Assembly (NCBI GenBank): GCA_014529385.2
Contig: CM043955.1
Location: 137,475,608-137,539,607 of the forward strand
Direction of reading: 5' to 3'
Length of the DNA stretch: 64,000 nt
Source: Adiantum capillus-veneris
Lineage: Eukaryota; Streptophyta; Polypodiopsida; Polypodiales; Pteridaceae
The translations under genes were made by a program, and so were the position numbers. Each line of letters starts with the position of its first letter. Position 1 is the stretch's first letter. Shown here piece by piece: positions 24,301 through 36,204 of the stretch. The notes under the pieces are model-generated. The model saw only the letters and a program-made list of their open reading frames with translations, did no database searches and was not told where the DNA came from.

Positions 24301-25177
24301 ACTCAATGACCCTATGGATGACCTCACAAACTCTTTGTTGTTGATCCTCCACACTAGTAGCACCCATTGTGGATTCTAGGACATCTAACCAACCCACATG
24401 ATAGGTGTGACCTGTGTATAGGTCGGTCAGAGTTTCCGTTTGTAGTTCGTGCTCCCAATTCTCATTTAAGAACGCTCCATCTAGGATTGAGGTGCTAGGG
24501 GTGTCCTTTGAGCTAGATGCAATGTTGCTTTCTAGGGGTTGGCCCTTAGCGGTTGCTAAGTCAGGAGCACTTGATTGATCTCTTAGCAAGGATATTGACA
24601 CAGGGTCTTTCGCTTTTAACTCTCTTTGTTGTTCCGTCTTGCGTAAGCTCTCGACTTCCTTTTCCCTCGCTGCAAGGATATACCACTCAACCTCTTGCAC
24701 TTCGGCAAGGCTTCTACCATCGGGTAATATGAACTCGGAGGGGAATAGCTCTAAAGAGTCAGGAGGTGCAGTGAATGAAGTATTCACGTGCACATTCTCT
24801 AAGGGCATAGGCTCTACGTTGGTCATGAATGGAGAATTTACTTCCCCACCCCCCTCATTTACATCAATAGCTCCATGTTCGGAGCGAGTGGCTCTACTAA
24901 AGGTTTCTTTCAAGCGGCTAAGTACGCTCGGCCCGGACCATGGACCCATGGCATGCATGTCTTAGCTTGAGCTATCGGGATTAGGCATTGGGAAACCCTC
25001 CATGACGTCATAGTCAGAGGAAGAGTCACTAGCCGCTATGTTCGGGTCTTGGTTTGTACTACCTTGGGTCCCCGCCGAGGACCCGGAACCTAAAGTAGGT
25101 GGATAATGAGAACTCCCGTAAGTCAAAATTCTCTCTAGTTGCTCCGTCTCTAGCACACGACCAGAGCGCAGATGCAT
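21319..25177 (-). pseudogene. E2 gag-pro, 5' part (Gag, zinc knuckles, linker)
   Basis: It starts MHLRSGRVLETEQLER, collinear with E1. Visible defects: an in-frame TAA at about 24962, a 2-nt deletion near 23595, a TGA at about 23063, a frameshift near 22680, a TAG at about 22015 and another shift near 21590. Parts in order: Pro/Ser-rich N-terminus, capsid (GKAGDWYRTLR, RRLFLKEYIREA), four zinc knuckles (the first has lost its second Cys: CSVYYGPHSTSEC; the second, CNACGRYGHQAKDC, is intact), then an acidic linker. The E1 insertion follows. Clearly a dead copy. Confidence 0.88.
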
Positions 25178-25882
25178 GTGTCTTTGGCACTCTACAAGCG
25201 TCGGCGAATAACCTCGAAGGTTAACCGCTTACTTTTTTAGGCGTCCGTTTGCACTCTTTTTTTTTATGTTTTTTAATGATCGACTTTTTTTATTAAAGTG
25301 TGTGATAGCTCAAAATGAGCGTATCACTTAGAGGGTCACGATGTGCTTTACAGCAGAACGTTCGATCACTTGAAGCTCCGTTGGTCCTCCAAAAAGTCGA
25401 TTTTTAGCTACGTGCGAAGCTAAAATTCGTAATTATAAAGGGCGATAGATGCCTAAGCCTCAGCGTGAGCTTGGGCTTGGGTCTGGGAGATATTCCCAAT
25501 CCCGGTCCTACCTTTAAAATATATTTTTTTTATGAATTTTTTTTTAAAGGATTAGGTCTTCGCGGTCTGCACGAGAGCACACACACACTCTACCTACCTA
25601 CTTACAACTAATACACCTACTGTTGCACACTAACACACTTCATTAGCTCTCACAGATCTACTTCCTACTTACTGTACTTTGCATTACAAACAACCTTAAT
25701 ACTAATTCCTTATAACAGAGAAAAAACACAGTACCTTTAAAAACTCCATTAACAAAGAAATACACAGTAGCAACATAAAATCCTTCTTCTCAACACACAC
25801 ACCCTCTTTCCTTACCTTTCCTACAGTTGAAATTGCACCATAAAAGAAGCACAGAGTGCCATTCAAGCTTAGTGTATGGCAT
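25178..25882 (-). other. E2 untranslated leader
   Basis: Noncoding sequence between the primer site and the Gag start, with T-rich runs and a cttgggcttggg string shared with E1. No minisatellite. Confidence 0.6.
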
Positions 25883-25900
25883 TCCCCGGCAGCGGCGCCA
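25883..25900 (-). other. E2 primer binding site (tRNA-Asp type)
   Basis: TGGCGCCGCTGCCGGGGA on the minus strand, 4 nt inside the LTR, identical to the E1 site. Confidence 0.85.
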
Positions 25901-25904
25901 AAAA

Positions 25905-26144
25905 TATACGCGTATGTCGCACGTGTCAATGCAAGGAACTTGCCGATAAACTGTGTGCAAGACACAAATGGCTCCAAGCACACAATAAGCCTAAACTAGT
26001 AAGCTCAAAGATGGCGATGGTGTGTCACTCACCGCCGCTAAACGCTTGCCGTCATGGAGGATTCCTCGCCGTGAAGAAGAGGGAGACGCCGCTACGCCGT
26101 GCTCAACCGCCTCGCCGCCGTCATGCCACCGCAATGCTCCATCA

Positions 26145-26215
<71 letters not shown>

Positions 26216-26517
26216 ACACACACACAAGGAGATGAAGAAGAAGAAGATAGAGATGGAGCAAGAGCACTCTTCAATTGCACAAATGAGAGAATGAGTGATT
26301 TTTAGGTTTAGTTGACTTTTATATGAGATCGCCACATTCACACTTGGGCGCCCATGCTTAACCAACTAATCCCTTGAATGTTCCAGTTAGAGTGTGCCTC
26401 TCTTCGGCGATCACTCTTACCCTTTTCCTATTGGACCGACAAGCCCGGTACCTGACTCTACCAAATAAATAATACAATGTTCGTCGTAGGTGATAGGAAT
26501 GTGCATGAGGGTTAACA
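25905..26517 (-). repeat. E2 5' LTR
   Basis: 613 bp. It begins TGTTAACCCTCATG on the minus strand and ends CATACGCGTATA, so the terminal CA has become TA. (CT)n and (CA)n tracts lie at about 26147-26226. Confidence 0.92.
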
Positions 26518-26522
26518 AGGTT

Positions 26523-28249
26523 TTGTCCTCAAAAAGTCAATATAGAGTCAGTTTAAGATAGTGGATTACTTTTTAAAGTGATAATAAAGTGGCTCTATTT
26601 TTTTTTTTAGGTATAATATTTACATATCGCAAGGACTAAACAAATTGCTAGGAAGGTTCCTAGAGAAGAAGTCAAATTAGGAGATGTCAAAGGAACAAAA
26701 GAAGATAGCAAACGAGGAGACAACAGTGAGAGCTCAAAGGGAGATAAAGGAGCTGCATCTTTAAAGCAACCAACCAAAAAGAGAGTTGGTATGAAACTCC
26801 CACCTGTAAAGAAAATGAGATTTTCTCAAAAGGTGAGATGCTTGAGGGAGATAAGGAGAGCTCCATTCATTGTTGAATCCCAATGGATTCATGATGGATG
26901 CCCTCTTAGAGGATGACCTTCTTCAAAGAAAATATTATATTTCCCTGGATGCTGAGTCTGTTGACATTCTCAAAGACTGGTAAAAAGAAATCAATGACAA
27001 AATTATCATGGCATCCTTGAGGTTTGCCTTACCATCAACATTCTATGTGTGTTTTTGTAGATTGTTCATAGTTAAAAAGGTGTTCTTTGTATTTCTTTGT
27101 AGATTATTGATGTATGACTATACGCTAGATGTCCAACATAAAGTGGACATGGTTAAGCCAACCATCTCTTACTATTTCAAAACTGATTTTGACATACAAA
27201 ATTGGCATCCAATATTAATTTTGATATTTGTGAGCTCCTTCTTTGCCCCTATCATGAGAGGTATATTTTTCTAAAACCCTAGCTCAATTTGAGTTTTTCA
27301 TCTTTGAGGCTTTTGAAAATGTTCAATGGTCTTGCAACAACTCCCTCACACTTGAGTCTTATTGCAATTGATATCACTAATAAAACATGTTTCATATTGA
27401 GCTCTCTTGAGGGACACCGTGGAATGGCTAGGCTATAGTGTAACCATCCAATACTTTATTCAGTGCTCCCACTTTCAGTTATTTTGTCTTTGGTTATGCA
27501 TTGAGAATGAAGCCACGAGAGGAATTAAGCTCCAAAGCTTGGTTGACATGTATGTGGTGCATTTGGATATATCTAGCATAAAAAGAGTAAGGAAGCTTCC
27601 ATGATGAGATTATCAAAATCTCACGTGCTTTGATGTGCACATTGTGATGATGTTCATGTACAAAATAGGCTTTATGTCTAAATTGTGTAGGCTTTGCCTT
27701 TGATGTGGTATAGTAAGAGTGCATAGTGCGTATTCAATAGCGATTATTCAATGCATTTGAAATCTACAACACTATATTAATATGGAGTAGTGGGCTCCAA
27801 GAGTGCACATTGTACAAAAAACGTGCCCCTTATCCCTCTCTCGCTCTCTCTCTTCATGCAATGGCTTTTGGACCTTGTATTCTTTGGTATTCACGCTCTC
27901 TTTTGATAGTCTCATCCCAATGACCAATTCCATTTCCATATCTGCCATGGCAATATACTCTCTTTTTGTCATGGAAGAGGAGGTCATTTCCTCATATGCA
28001 TTGGTTGGCATGTTCTCTTAATCCATGCTTTGATAGGATTTTACTCCTATGTTGCGTGGTCCTTTGGGTGGGTGTGCGCTTGTAAATTCCTACAGGAGCA
28101 TGTTCCTTTTGGTTGGTGCTTTGTTTTGGTATACTTATTGGTGATGATTTTGATAGTTGACTGCTCTTGGGTGGCATAGCTATAGAGGTATCTCCGTCGT
28201 TTCTTGCTTTGCCCAATTTTCATGCCCCCATTGAGGAACTACTTTTGAG
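26523..28249. other. Unassigned region with decayed coding scraps
   Basis: Plus strand about 26630-26910: an open stretch without ATG, lysine-rich (KKRVGMKLPPVKKMRF). Plus strand 26890-27270: another frame with SLDAESVDILKDW, then a hydrophobic segment. Minus strand 28216-27772: two overlapping frames (PKSSQLSKSSPISIPK, then REYIAMADMEMELVIGM). None is recognised and none is intact. They could be remains of gag genes or of a host gene. Confidence 0.3.
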
Positions 28250-29150
28250 TTAACTTAAGTTTATAGGTTTTGAGAGGTATGGCAATGAGTTTTCAAAAAT
28301 TCCATGACAAATCCAATGAGAGTTCTAAGGCTTCATTGAACAAGTGGAGTTTTCTTGCCTTCTTGTTGATAAGCTAGACCTTGCTAATAAGCAAGATCTA
28401 GCTTTGGTACTACAAATTATCTAATTTTTCCTAAAGCAAGATTCTAGAATTTGGTTGAAAGAATATGAGTAAGAGCTAAAATCATCCCAATTTCCTCAAG
28501 TTATGGACCTGTGACATGGCAAGGCATGCTTTCTTGGTCCAATTTCAACAGCTTGAAAAGTATGGCGTAGACTATTCAAGGCTTGATACAAGGTGAAGGC
28601 TAGTCTATAGAAGATTTTGGCATTCAATGAAATGTGGAAAAAGTGGCGTACATCTTTAGATGTTGAAGTTTCTTCATCCATGTTAAAGAAGATTTCTTGC
28701 AAGTTTGACCATGTTATTTTTGAAGGTGTACCTAAAGCAACCAAAGACCTTTGAAGAAGCACTTGAAATTTCTAAGAATAATGAGTGGAAAGTAGAACGC
28801 CTTAGTCTTTCAATCAAGGTTGAACCAAAGGTTTAAGTGAAGTCTATAGAGCAACCAACGATCCTCACCAAAGAGCCAAGGTATAATCAATAATTTGTGG
28901 ACGCTTTTTGTAAGGAGAATCCAAAGGATGTGGTTCTAAATAAGAGTATTAGTGTACATATGATGGGTGGTATAGGAGGTTAAGGTTATAGATATGGTTG
29001 TCGCTATGAAAACAATGAAGGGTTTACATGTAGTAAAGGAAAAGGCATATCTAGAAGAGATATGTTCCAATGTTACAATTGTGATGAATGGGGTCATATA
29101 AGCCCTTGATGTAACAAGCCAAGGAGAATGGGTGGTGATGTGTTTTTCTT
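28250..29150 (+). pseudogene. Gypsy-like Gag remnant, plus strand
   Basis: Decayed frames with many stops lead to a zinc knuckle at 29062-29112, CYNCDEWGHISP-stop-C, which keeps CX2CX4HX4C spacing but has a TGA before the last Cys. The preceding stretch (TFEEALEISKNNEWKVERL and a Gly/Tyr-rich linker) is typical of Gag just upstream of the knuckle. The protease remnant downstream in the same orientation supports the assignment. Confidence 0.6.
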
Positions 29151-29358
29151 TTACCACAAATTCCTACTTGTGCTTGAGATTATGTAATAGATCAAAGAGA
29201 AAGAGATAGCTAAAGAGGAGCAAAACAAAAGTGGTAAGCATAATATTTTTTGAGAAGTATAAGGATGATTCAAGAGTTGTGGTCATGCCTATAGGTAAAA
29301 AGGTTATAATAAATCAAGAGATGAGTGATACAGGTACCAGCCATAAGAGAGGAAAATA

Positions 29359-29502
29359 GGTGAAAATAGGTACACTCATAGAGAAGAAGAAACTGGTGGA
29401 AATAGGTATACGCATAGAGAAGAAGAAACTAGTGGAAATAGGTACACTCATAGAGAAGAAGAAACTGGTGGAAATAGGTATACGCATAGAGAAGAAGAAA
29501 AG
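29359..29502 (+). repeat. Four tandem copies of a 36-bp coding minisatellite
   Basis: Units of 36 bp encode about (GGNRYTHREEET)n, a 12-residue charged repeat. Units alternate in two variants (tacactcat and tatacgcat), so the higher-order period is 72 bp. It lies between the zinc knuckle and the protease remnant, in the linker of the former polyprotein. Confidence 0.85.
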
Positions 29503-29616
29503 AAGGCCAAAGTAGCATCATAATGCATCTGAGTCTCCTTTGGGAGAAAGAAAACCAAACTATATTTTAAGGGCTGATTTGAGGCTAAAAAATACATTTG
29601 GTCAACTTACAAAAAT

Positions 29617-30119
29617 GTGTCCCAAGTTGATGAGGCAAGGGAAGCACGTGGTCCTATGAAGAAGGAGCCTACTAGGGGATTTTTGGGAGTCTTATCTTTG
29701 GATGAACTACCTAATATATATCCTATAGCTGATGCATGGCATAAACGTAAGTTAGCTCTAGGTCTACAGCCTACTCGCCCTGCTCCCTTCACAGTTACAT
29801 TGGCCGACCAGCGGACAGTCTACCAAGTGGGCATAGTGGACAATGTGCCTCTGTAGGTACAAGACTTCACTTTTAACTTGGATTTTGTTGTGGTTCGTCT
29901 TCCCCAGGTTGAGGGCGGATTTCCTTTGGTCATTGGAAGACCATGGCTACGACACACTAAAGCACTTCATGATTGGGTCAACGACGCAATGTGGATACAT
30001 ACTTCTGGCTCCTCGATGCAACCCATTCTCTTAGAAGGTGGTATGGATCCCGTGGTGCAGCAAGTTTCTTTGTCAATGGAAACAAAACCTGAACAAGAAC
30101 TGCCTAGTAGGGTCAGATG
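29617..30119 (+). pseudogene. Gypsy-like retropepsin remnant, plus strand
   Basis: An open frame of 79 codons ends in TAG and continues in the same frame: VQDFTFNLDFVVVRLP, then FPLVIGRPWLRHTKALHDW. The second block is the C-terminal half of a gypsy protease (the I-G-R-P-W-L strand). The active-site loop is not recognisable upstream. After 30117 the sequence carries a Ser/Pro-rich tail and then C-rich low complexity. Confidence 0.7.
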
Positions 30120-30524
30120 AAGATCTGCTCGAGTGGTTGGAGGCTACCAAATCTATGCCTTGTTATGGAGATTCACTCTTGGCCTAAAGATACACCCTCT
30201 TCAAATGTTTCAACAGTCACTAAACCTAATGTGCCAGCTCAAGAGTCGAAGGTCACAGAAGATACTCCTGATGTGCTCTCGGTGAAAGCCCTCTTGATGA
30301 AAGCCGTTGAATTTGGAAAGCCTATGAAAAAGTATATAAGCGAGAAGAAATCTCCCCTACAGGAGTTAACCACCCCTCAAACATCAACCCCTGTGGTGTC
30401 TGCTTCTCCGACCAGAACAAAGCTCTCCTCTGCGTCTAGCAAACTCCCTTCACAGAGCCCGTCCTGCAAGATGAATTCCAAGATCATGATATCAGTATTG
30501 GTCATGATAGTTGGGTGCTTCTTA
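30120..30524 (+). other. Post-protease tail of the gypsy-like remnant
   Basis: Short frames rich in Ser, Pro, Thr and Lys (for example DEDLLEWLEATKSM) that do not match RT. I see no further domain. Confidence 0.4.
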
Positions 30525-30903
30525 TTCGCCCTCGCCCCCTCACTACCCCTCGCCCTACCCTCAACCCCTCGCCCTCGCCCTCGCCCTAGTCCTGGTCCCT
30601 CCCCCTCCCCTCGCCCTCGCCCTACCCTCCCCCTCACCCCCTACCCCTCCTTTCCCCCTCACCCCTAGTCCCTCCCCCTCACCCCTTCGCCCTCGCCCTC
30701 GCCCTAGTCCCTCCCCCCCTCACCCCTCGCCCTCGCCCCTACCCACCCCCTCTCGCCCCTACCCTCCCCCTCACGTTCCCCTCGCCCCTACCCTCCCCCT
30801 CACCTTCCCCTCGCCCCTATCCAACCCCCTCACATTCCCTCGCACCTACCCACCCCCTTCCACCACTAGCCCCTATCTAGCCCTCCCCACCTCTCTCAAC
30901 CTC

Positions 30904-30938
<35 letters not shown>

Positions 30939-30957
30939 CCCCCCAAAAGTTTTTCCC
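30525..30957. repeat. C-rich low complexity, (CCCTCG)n-like, ending in a run of 32 C
   Basis: Irregular repeats of cgccct, cccctc and ctagtcc are followed by an uninterrupted C tract at 30906-30937. The unit resembles neither the plant CCCTAAA nor other standard telomere repeats. Proline-rich reading frames through it are translation artefacts. Long G or C runs are error-prone in sequencing, so the exact length is uncertain. Confidence 0.85.
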
Positions 30958-31521
30958 CCTTTTTCGTTCTGCCATCATGATGATCTTAACCTTATTTGCG
31001 GTGTTACTTGGGCTTATGGTCATCCCTCTTTTCAAGAAGAAGTTGTTGCAAAAAGTGTGGCAAGGTTCATGTGCAACTGCAAGCATGGACCAGGTCATTT
31101 TCCTATCACTATGGTTAGGGAAGATAAAGATGCGCTGGAATCAAACTGAGCTTATCTCTTTGCTGTAGAGCCTCAATTTTTTTGCCAATTGGGAGTCTTA
31201 GGCTATGCAATCATACATACTGGGTTCCTTCCTAGCTAGAGGCTTAAGGCGATTGCGAGCAGTGCAGTGTTTTTAACTCCACTTTTGAGGTATGTAAGGT
31301 CATGGGCCTAACACCTGCTTCAAGAAAGATGTACGAATGCAGTACCTAGTGGTTTTCCTTCACAGTTTTTTCAGTATTCCTCTGACCGAGATAGTGAGCG
31401 ATCTTGTGGCGGGCAACCTGCAAGCAGGCTACAGTGTCACTTCACAGGACAGATAGTTGGACAGTTGGACAGTTGGTCACACTTGGTCTGGTTCACACTG
31501 GACGGACCCTCTGACCTGGGG
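30958..31521 (+). other. Open scrap, then sequence without genes
   Basis: A plus-strand open stretch to 31149 (DDLNLICGVTWAYGHPSF, later CNCKHGPGHFPITM) looks protein-like but is not recognised. The remainder has no coding signal. It ends in a purine-rich tggggag just before the candidate LTR. Confidence 0.3.
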
Positions 31522-31880
31522 AGTGATACGTGGCAGGGTACCAACGGTGGTCTAGTGGACCTCATGGCCAGGTCACCACATGGCTGACATTTATGAGCCG
31601 TTGGTGGCTCTTTATGGTGATATATATGAGTAGTAGTGTTTGGTTAGGTGAGCTTGTACGTAGTCGTCTAGAGTGAGTCTATACACAGAGCACGTCTTCA
31701 CCATCCCGGCATGTGCTGCCATGCCAGAGTCTGTATTAGTCTTTGAGATAGTCGAGTAATATGTTCTGGTCTACTGTTGTGTCTTTGTGAGCTCTGTTGA
31801 TGTCAGAGTGAGATCGTCACGCACATTGCACTGAGGACCACCCACTGTAGAGAGCACGATACATTATTCGCGCTACAACA
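31522..31880 (+). repeat. Possible LTR
   Basis: Starts TGATACGTGG directly after a purine-rich string, has a TATA-like gatatatatgag near 31618, and ends around CGCTACAACA where the PPR array begins. It could be the 3' LTR of the plus-strand gag-pro remnant. There is no second copy in the window and no target duplication, so this is tentative. Confidence 0.35.
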
Positions 31881-34800
31881 AGGAAGTAGGATACCTGTTG
31901 ATATTTTTTATCGTGAGTTTCTTGAAAAGAACACATACTTGGGCAACATGTTAGTCAATATGTATGTCAAGTGCAGTGTACTTCTCAAACTGCAACAAAC
32001 TCATGTTATCTCCAATAGAGTGGTCGGGGTCAGAAAGTTGTGGGCTGTTTTCAATATATGCAAAGAGAGGACGGTGCATTTCTAAGAGTTCAACAAGTCC
32101 TCGACTCCGCAATGTTGTCTCATAGAGTGCATTGATTGCAGGATGGGCAATATGTACGCCAAATGCGACGCGCTTCCTAGAGCACGATAGGTCCTCAACG
32201 AGGTTCCTGTTCGAAATGTTGTCTCATGAAGTGAATTGATTGCAAGATATGTCCAACATGGTCAAGGTCAGAAAGTGCGTTGTTTCAGCTGATGTAGAGA
32301 GAGGGCATCTCTCCAAATGCAATCACTTGCACCTTGAAGGCATGCGGCATAACACAAGATGCTCAGATTCACAGTGCGAAGCTTGACGGGGTTCCTATTC
32401 AAACTGTTGTCTCATGGTGTGAATTGATTGCAGTATATGTCCAACACGGTCAAGGTTAGGAAGTGGGCTATTTCAGCTGATGTAGAGAGAGGGCATCTCT
32501 CTAAATGCAATCACATACTCTTGCACCTTGAAGGCATGCCCCATTACACAAGGAACTAGGATACCTGTTGATATTTGTTATCGTGAATTACTTGAAAAGA
32601 ACACATACTTGGGAAACACGTTAGTCAGTATGTATGTCAAGTGCGGTGTACTTCTCAAAGTGCAACAAGCCCATGTTATCTCCAATAGGGTGGTCGGGGT
32701 CAGAAATCTATGGGGTGTTTCAACATATGCAGAGAGAGGACGTGCATTTCTAAGAGTTCAACAAGTCCTCGACTCCGCAATGTTGTCTCATAGACTGCAT
32801 CGGTTGCAGGATGGGCAATATGTACGCCAAGTGTGATGCACTTCCTAGAGCGCGATAGATCCTCGACGAGGTTCCTGTTCGAAATGTTGTCTCATGGAGT
32901 GAATTGATTGCAGGATATGTCCAACACGGTTAAGGTCAGAAAGTGCGATGTTTCATCTGATGTAGAGAGAGGGCATCTCTCCAACTGCAATCACATGCTC
33001 TTGCACCTTGAAGGCATGCGGCATTACACAAGATGCTCAGATTCACAGTGTGAAGCTTGACGAGGTTCCAGTCCAAAATGTTGTCTCATGGTGTGAATTG
33101 ATTGCAGTATATGTCCAACAGGGTCAAGGTGAGGAAGTGGGCTATTTCAGCTGATATAGAGAGAGGGCATCTCTCTAAATGCAATCACATACTCTTGCAC
33201 CTTGAAGGCATGCCCCATTACACAAGGAAGTAGGATACCTGTTGATATTTGTTATCGTGAGTTACGTGAAAACAACACATACTTGGGCAACACGTTAGTC
33301 ACTATGTATGTCAAGTGCGGTGTACTTCTCAAAGTGCAACAAGCCCATGTTATCTCCAATAGGGTGGTCGGGGTCAGAAAGTTGTGGGTTGTTTTCAACA
33401 TATGCAGAGAGAGGACGGTGCATTTCTAAGAGTTCAACAAGTCCTCGACTCCGCAATGTTGTCTCATAGAGTGCATTCGTTGCAGGATGGGCAATATGTA
33501 CGCCAAGTGCGATGCACTTCCTAGAGTGAGAGAGATCCTCGACGAGGTTCCTGTTCGAAATGTTGTCTCATGGAGTGAATTGATTGCAGGATATGTCCAA
33601 CATGGTCAAGGTCAGAAAGTGCGCTATTTCAGCTGATGTAGAGAGAGGGCATCTCTCCAAATGCAATCACGTGCTCTTGCACCTTGAAGGCATGCGGCAT
33701 TACACAAGATGCTCAGATTCACAGTGCGAACCTTGACGAGGTTCCTGTCCAAAATGTTGTTTCATGGTGTGAATTGATTGCAGGATATGTCCAACACGGT
33801 CAAGGTTAGGAAGTGGGGTATTTCAGCTGATGAAGAGAGACGGCATCTCTCCGAATCCAATCACATACTCTTGCGCCTTGAAGGTATGCGGCATTACACA
33901 AGGAAGTAGGATACCTGTTGATATTTGTTATCGTGAGTTACTTGAAAAGAACACATACTTGGGAAACACGTTAGTCAGTATGTATGTCAAGTGCAATGTA
34001 CTTCTCAAAGTGCAACAATCCCATGTTATATCCAATAGGGTGGTCGGGGTCAAAAAGTTGTGGGCTGTTTTCAACATATGCAGAGAGAGGACGGTGCATT
34101 TCTCAGAGTTCAACAAGTCCTAGACTCCGCAATGTTGTCTCATAGAGTGCATTGATTGCAGGATGGGCAATATGTACCCCAAGTGCGATGCACTTCCTAG
34201 AGCATGATAGGTCCTCGACGAGGTTCCTGTTCGACATGTTGTCTCATGGAGTGAATTGATTGCAGGATATGTCCAATATGGTCAAGGTCAGAAAGTGCGC
34301 TATTTCAGCTCATGTAGAGAGAGGGCATCTCTCCAAATGCAATCACGTGCTCTTGCACCTTGAAGGCATGCGGCATTACACAAGATGCTCAGATTCACAG
34401 TGCGAACCTTGACGAGGTTCTTGTCCAAAATGTTGTCTCATGGAGTGAATTGATTGCCGGATATGTCCAACAGGGTCAAGGTCACGAAGTGGGCTATTTC
34501 AGCTGATGTAGAGAGAGGTATTCTCTCCAAATGCAATAACATACTCTTGCACCTTGAAGGCATGTGGCATTACACAAGGAAGTAGGATACCTGTTGATAT
34601 TTGTTATCGTGAATTACTTGGGAAGAACACATACTTGGGCAACACGTTAGTCAGTATGTATAAGTGCGGTGTACTTCTCAAAGTGCAGCAAGCCCATGTT
34701 ATCTCTAATAGGGTGGTCGGGGTCAGTAAACTGTGGGATGTTTTCAACATATGCAGAGAGAGGACGGTGCATTTCTCAGAGTTCAACAAGTCCTCGACTC

Positions 34801-35086
34801 CGCAATGTTGTCTTATAGAGTAGGATGGGCAATATGTACGCCAAGTGCGATGCACTTCCTAGAGCGCGAAGGTCCCCGACAAGGTTCCTGTTCAAAATGT
34901 TGTCTCTTGGAGTGAATTGATTGTAGGATATGTCCAACACGGTCAAGGTCACAAAGTGCGCTATTTTTGTTGATGTAGAGAGAGGGCATCTCTCCAAATG
35001 CAATCACGTGCTCTTGCACCTTGAAGGCATGCGGCATTACACAAGATACTCAGATTCACAGTGCGAACCTTGACGTTGTTCTTGTT
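31881..35086 (+). pseudogene. Tandem array of five PPR-derived units (670-676 bp), all broken
   Basis: The word aggaagtaggatacctgttg starts units at 31881, 32551 (one base changed), 33225, 33901 and 34577, giving steps of 670, 674, 676 and 676 bp. Frames give pentatricopeptide-repeat text of the organellar RNA-binding family: LGNTLVSMYVKCGVLLKVQQ in most units, plus the decayed equivalents of RNVVSW-ELIAGYVQHGQG and GISPN-T-SC-LKACG. Each unit holds about two PPR modules' worth of text. Every unit carries stops and frameshifts and the longest open frame is about 100 codons, so no PPR protein is made. The array ends inside gypsy protease sequence. Confidence 0.85.
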
Positions 35087-35430
35087 CAAAGAATTGGACA
35101 AGTCTATATTGATGGAAGTGCACAGTCTTGTGTCATCACTCAAGATTGTGTTTCAAAGTTTGGATTGAACATGGTAAAGAACTCAAATTTTGGTTATAGC
35201 TTGGAAACCAATGAGGGGTGAGGTGTTTGAATATCATAAAGGACTTGGAGGTGGATGTCTTTGATGTTAAAGCACTTGTCAATTTCCATTTGGTGTCCAT
35301 AGGTATTGGTGTTTTCCGTCTCATCCTTGGAAGGCCATGATTATAGGCAATTACCAAAGCTATATATGATTGGGGATGTGGTATTGTCACTCTCTACAAT
35401 AGAAGGGGTGATAAAAGAGGTTTCACATGG
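35087..35430 (+). pseudogene. Gypsy-type retropepsin fragment
   Basis: GQVYIDGSAQSCVITQDCV is the start of a plant gypsy protease, with the active site written D-G-S-A instead of the usual D-S/T-G-A. About 40 codons later, after shifts, RLILGRP and AIYDWGCGIVTLYN give the C-terminal half. It begins exactly where PPR similarity stops. Confidence 0.75.
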
Positions 35431-35837
35431 CTAGCAAGAAATGTTTTGTTGCTAAGTTTGATGAAAGAAATGATGAGCAAGTTGCTAATTTCCACACAAC
35501 ACCTTACTCTGCTTCTTCATCAACCTTAGCCATTGGCTAAGAAAGTTGCATGCGTGCAAAAAGCGGGGAGAAAGTCATGTTTGGCTTTGATATCACTTAT
35601 GAGGGCGGAAATGCGGTGCCATGTGGTGTGCAGATGTGCGTGCAGTGAAGAAGGAAACCCATTAAGTCCTTATTCTAAATATTTAGTAAAGGATAAGGTT
35701 ATCCATTAGATGGGTCAATAAGATGTGGGTACGGCCACATGGTCTGCATACCCAGCATAAACGTCACATGTAATGGCACATCTACATTTGGGGTTCACTT
35801 CTACATTCCTCATCTGCACGTATAAGAACTTTGCAAC
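35431..35837. other. No gene seen
   Basis: Sequence between the protease fragment and the LINE endonuclease scrap, with no domain, repeat or LTR terminus that I can identify. Confidence 0.4.
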
Positions 35838-36180
35838 ATGACATACAACAATTTGACATGCCGCATCTTTCATGGAGACTTTGAGGATATATACATGTAT
35901 AATCGAACCTCTAGAGATAAGAAAGAGCCAGATCCCTATGGCAAGTGGCTTCTAAATATGTGCAATGGCACCAAAATGCTCACTGCAAATGGTCTATCTC
36001 TATGGAATGGTATTGATGGGTTTACATGTAAAAAACACAACGGAGATAGTGTAATTGACTATATGCTATCCTCTAAAACCATCTTTGATTGCATACAAAG
36101 AACACAAGGATCCAAATTATGTATAGGGAACATTGCTTGCCCCTCTCTGCCACTCACAAGCCTCTCTCTGGCTGAAGCTA
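35838..36180 (+). pseudogene. LINE endonuclease, C-terminal fragment
   Basis: DKKEPDPYGKWLLNMC, then ANGLSLWNGIDGFTCKK, then GDSVIDYMLSS. This is the C-terminal half of the AP-type endonuclease of plant LINEs, with the conserved G-(F)-T-x-x-x and S-x-(I/V)-D-Y blocks. The final SDHRPL-type block is not recognisable. The matching LINE RT lies at 38330-39000 beyond a copia fragment. Confidence 0.75.
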
Positions 36181-36204
36181 GTGGTGACACTGATCTCCAT
36201 GTGA

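Noticed and set aside
29359-29502. CRISPR-like direct repeats
   Set aside because: Repeats are contiguous without spacers, encode a regular peptide, and the genome is a plant's.
30525-30905. Interstitial telomere repeat
   Set aside because: Units are variants of CCCTCG and CCCCTC, not CCCTAAA or another known plant telomere unit.
30377-31149. Pro-rich and Gly/Arg-rich frames of up to 212 codons
   Set aside because: They depend on the C-rich low-complexity run, whose exact length is unreliable.
31881-35086. A functional PPR gene with introns
   Set aside because: Every unit carries stops and shifts in different places, and no set of GT-AG junctions I tried restores a long frame.
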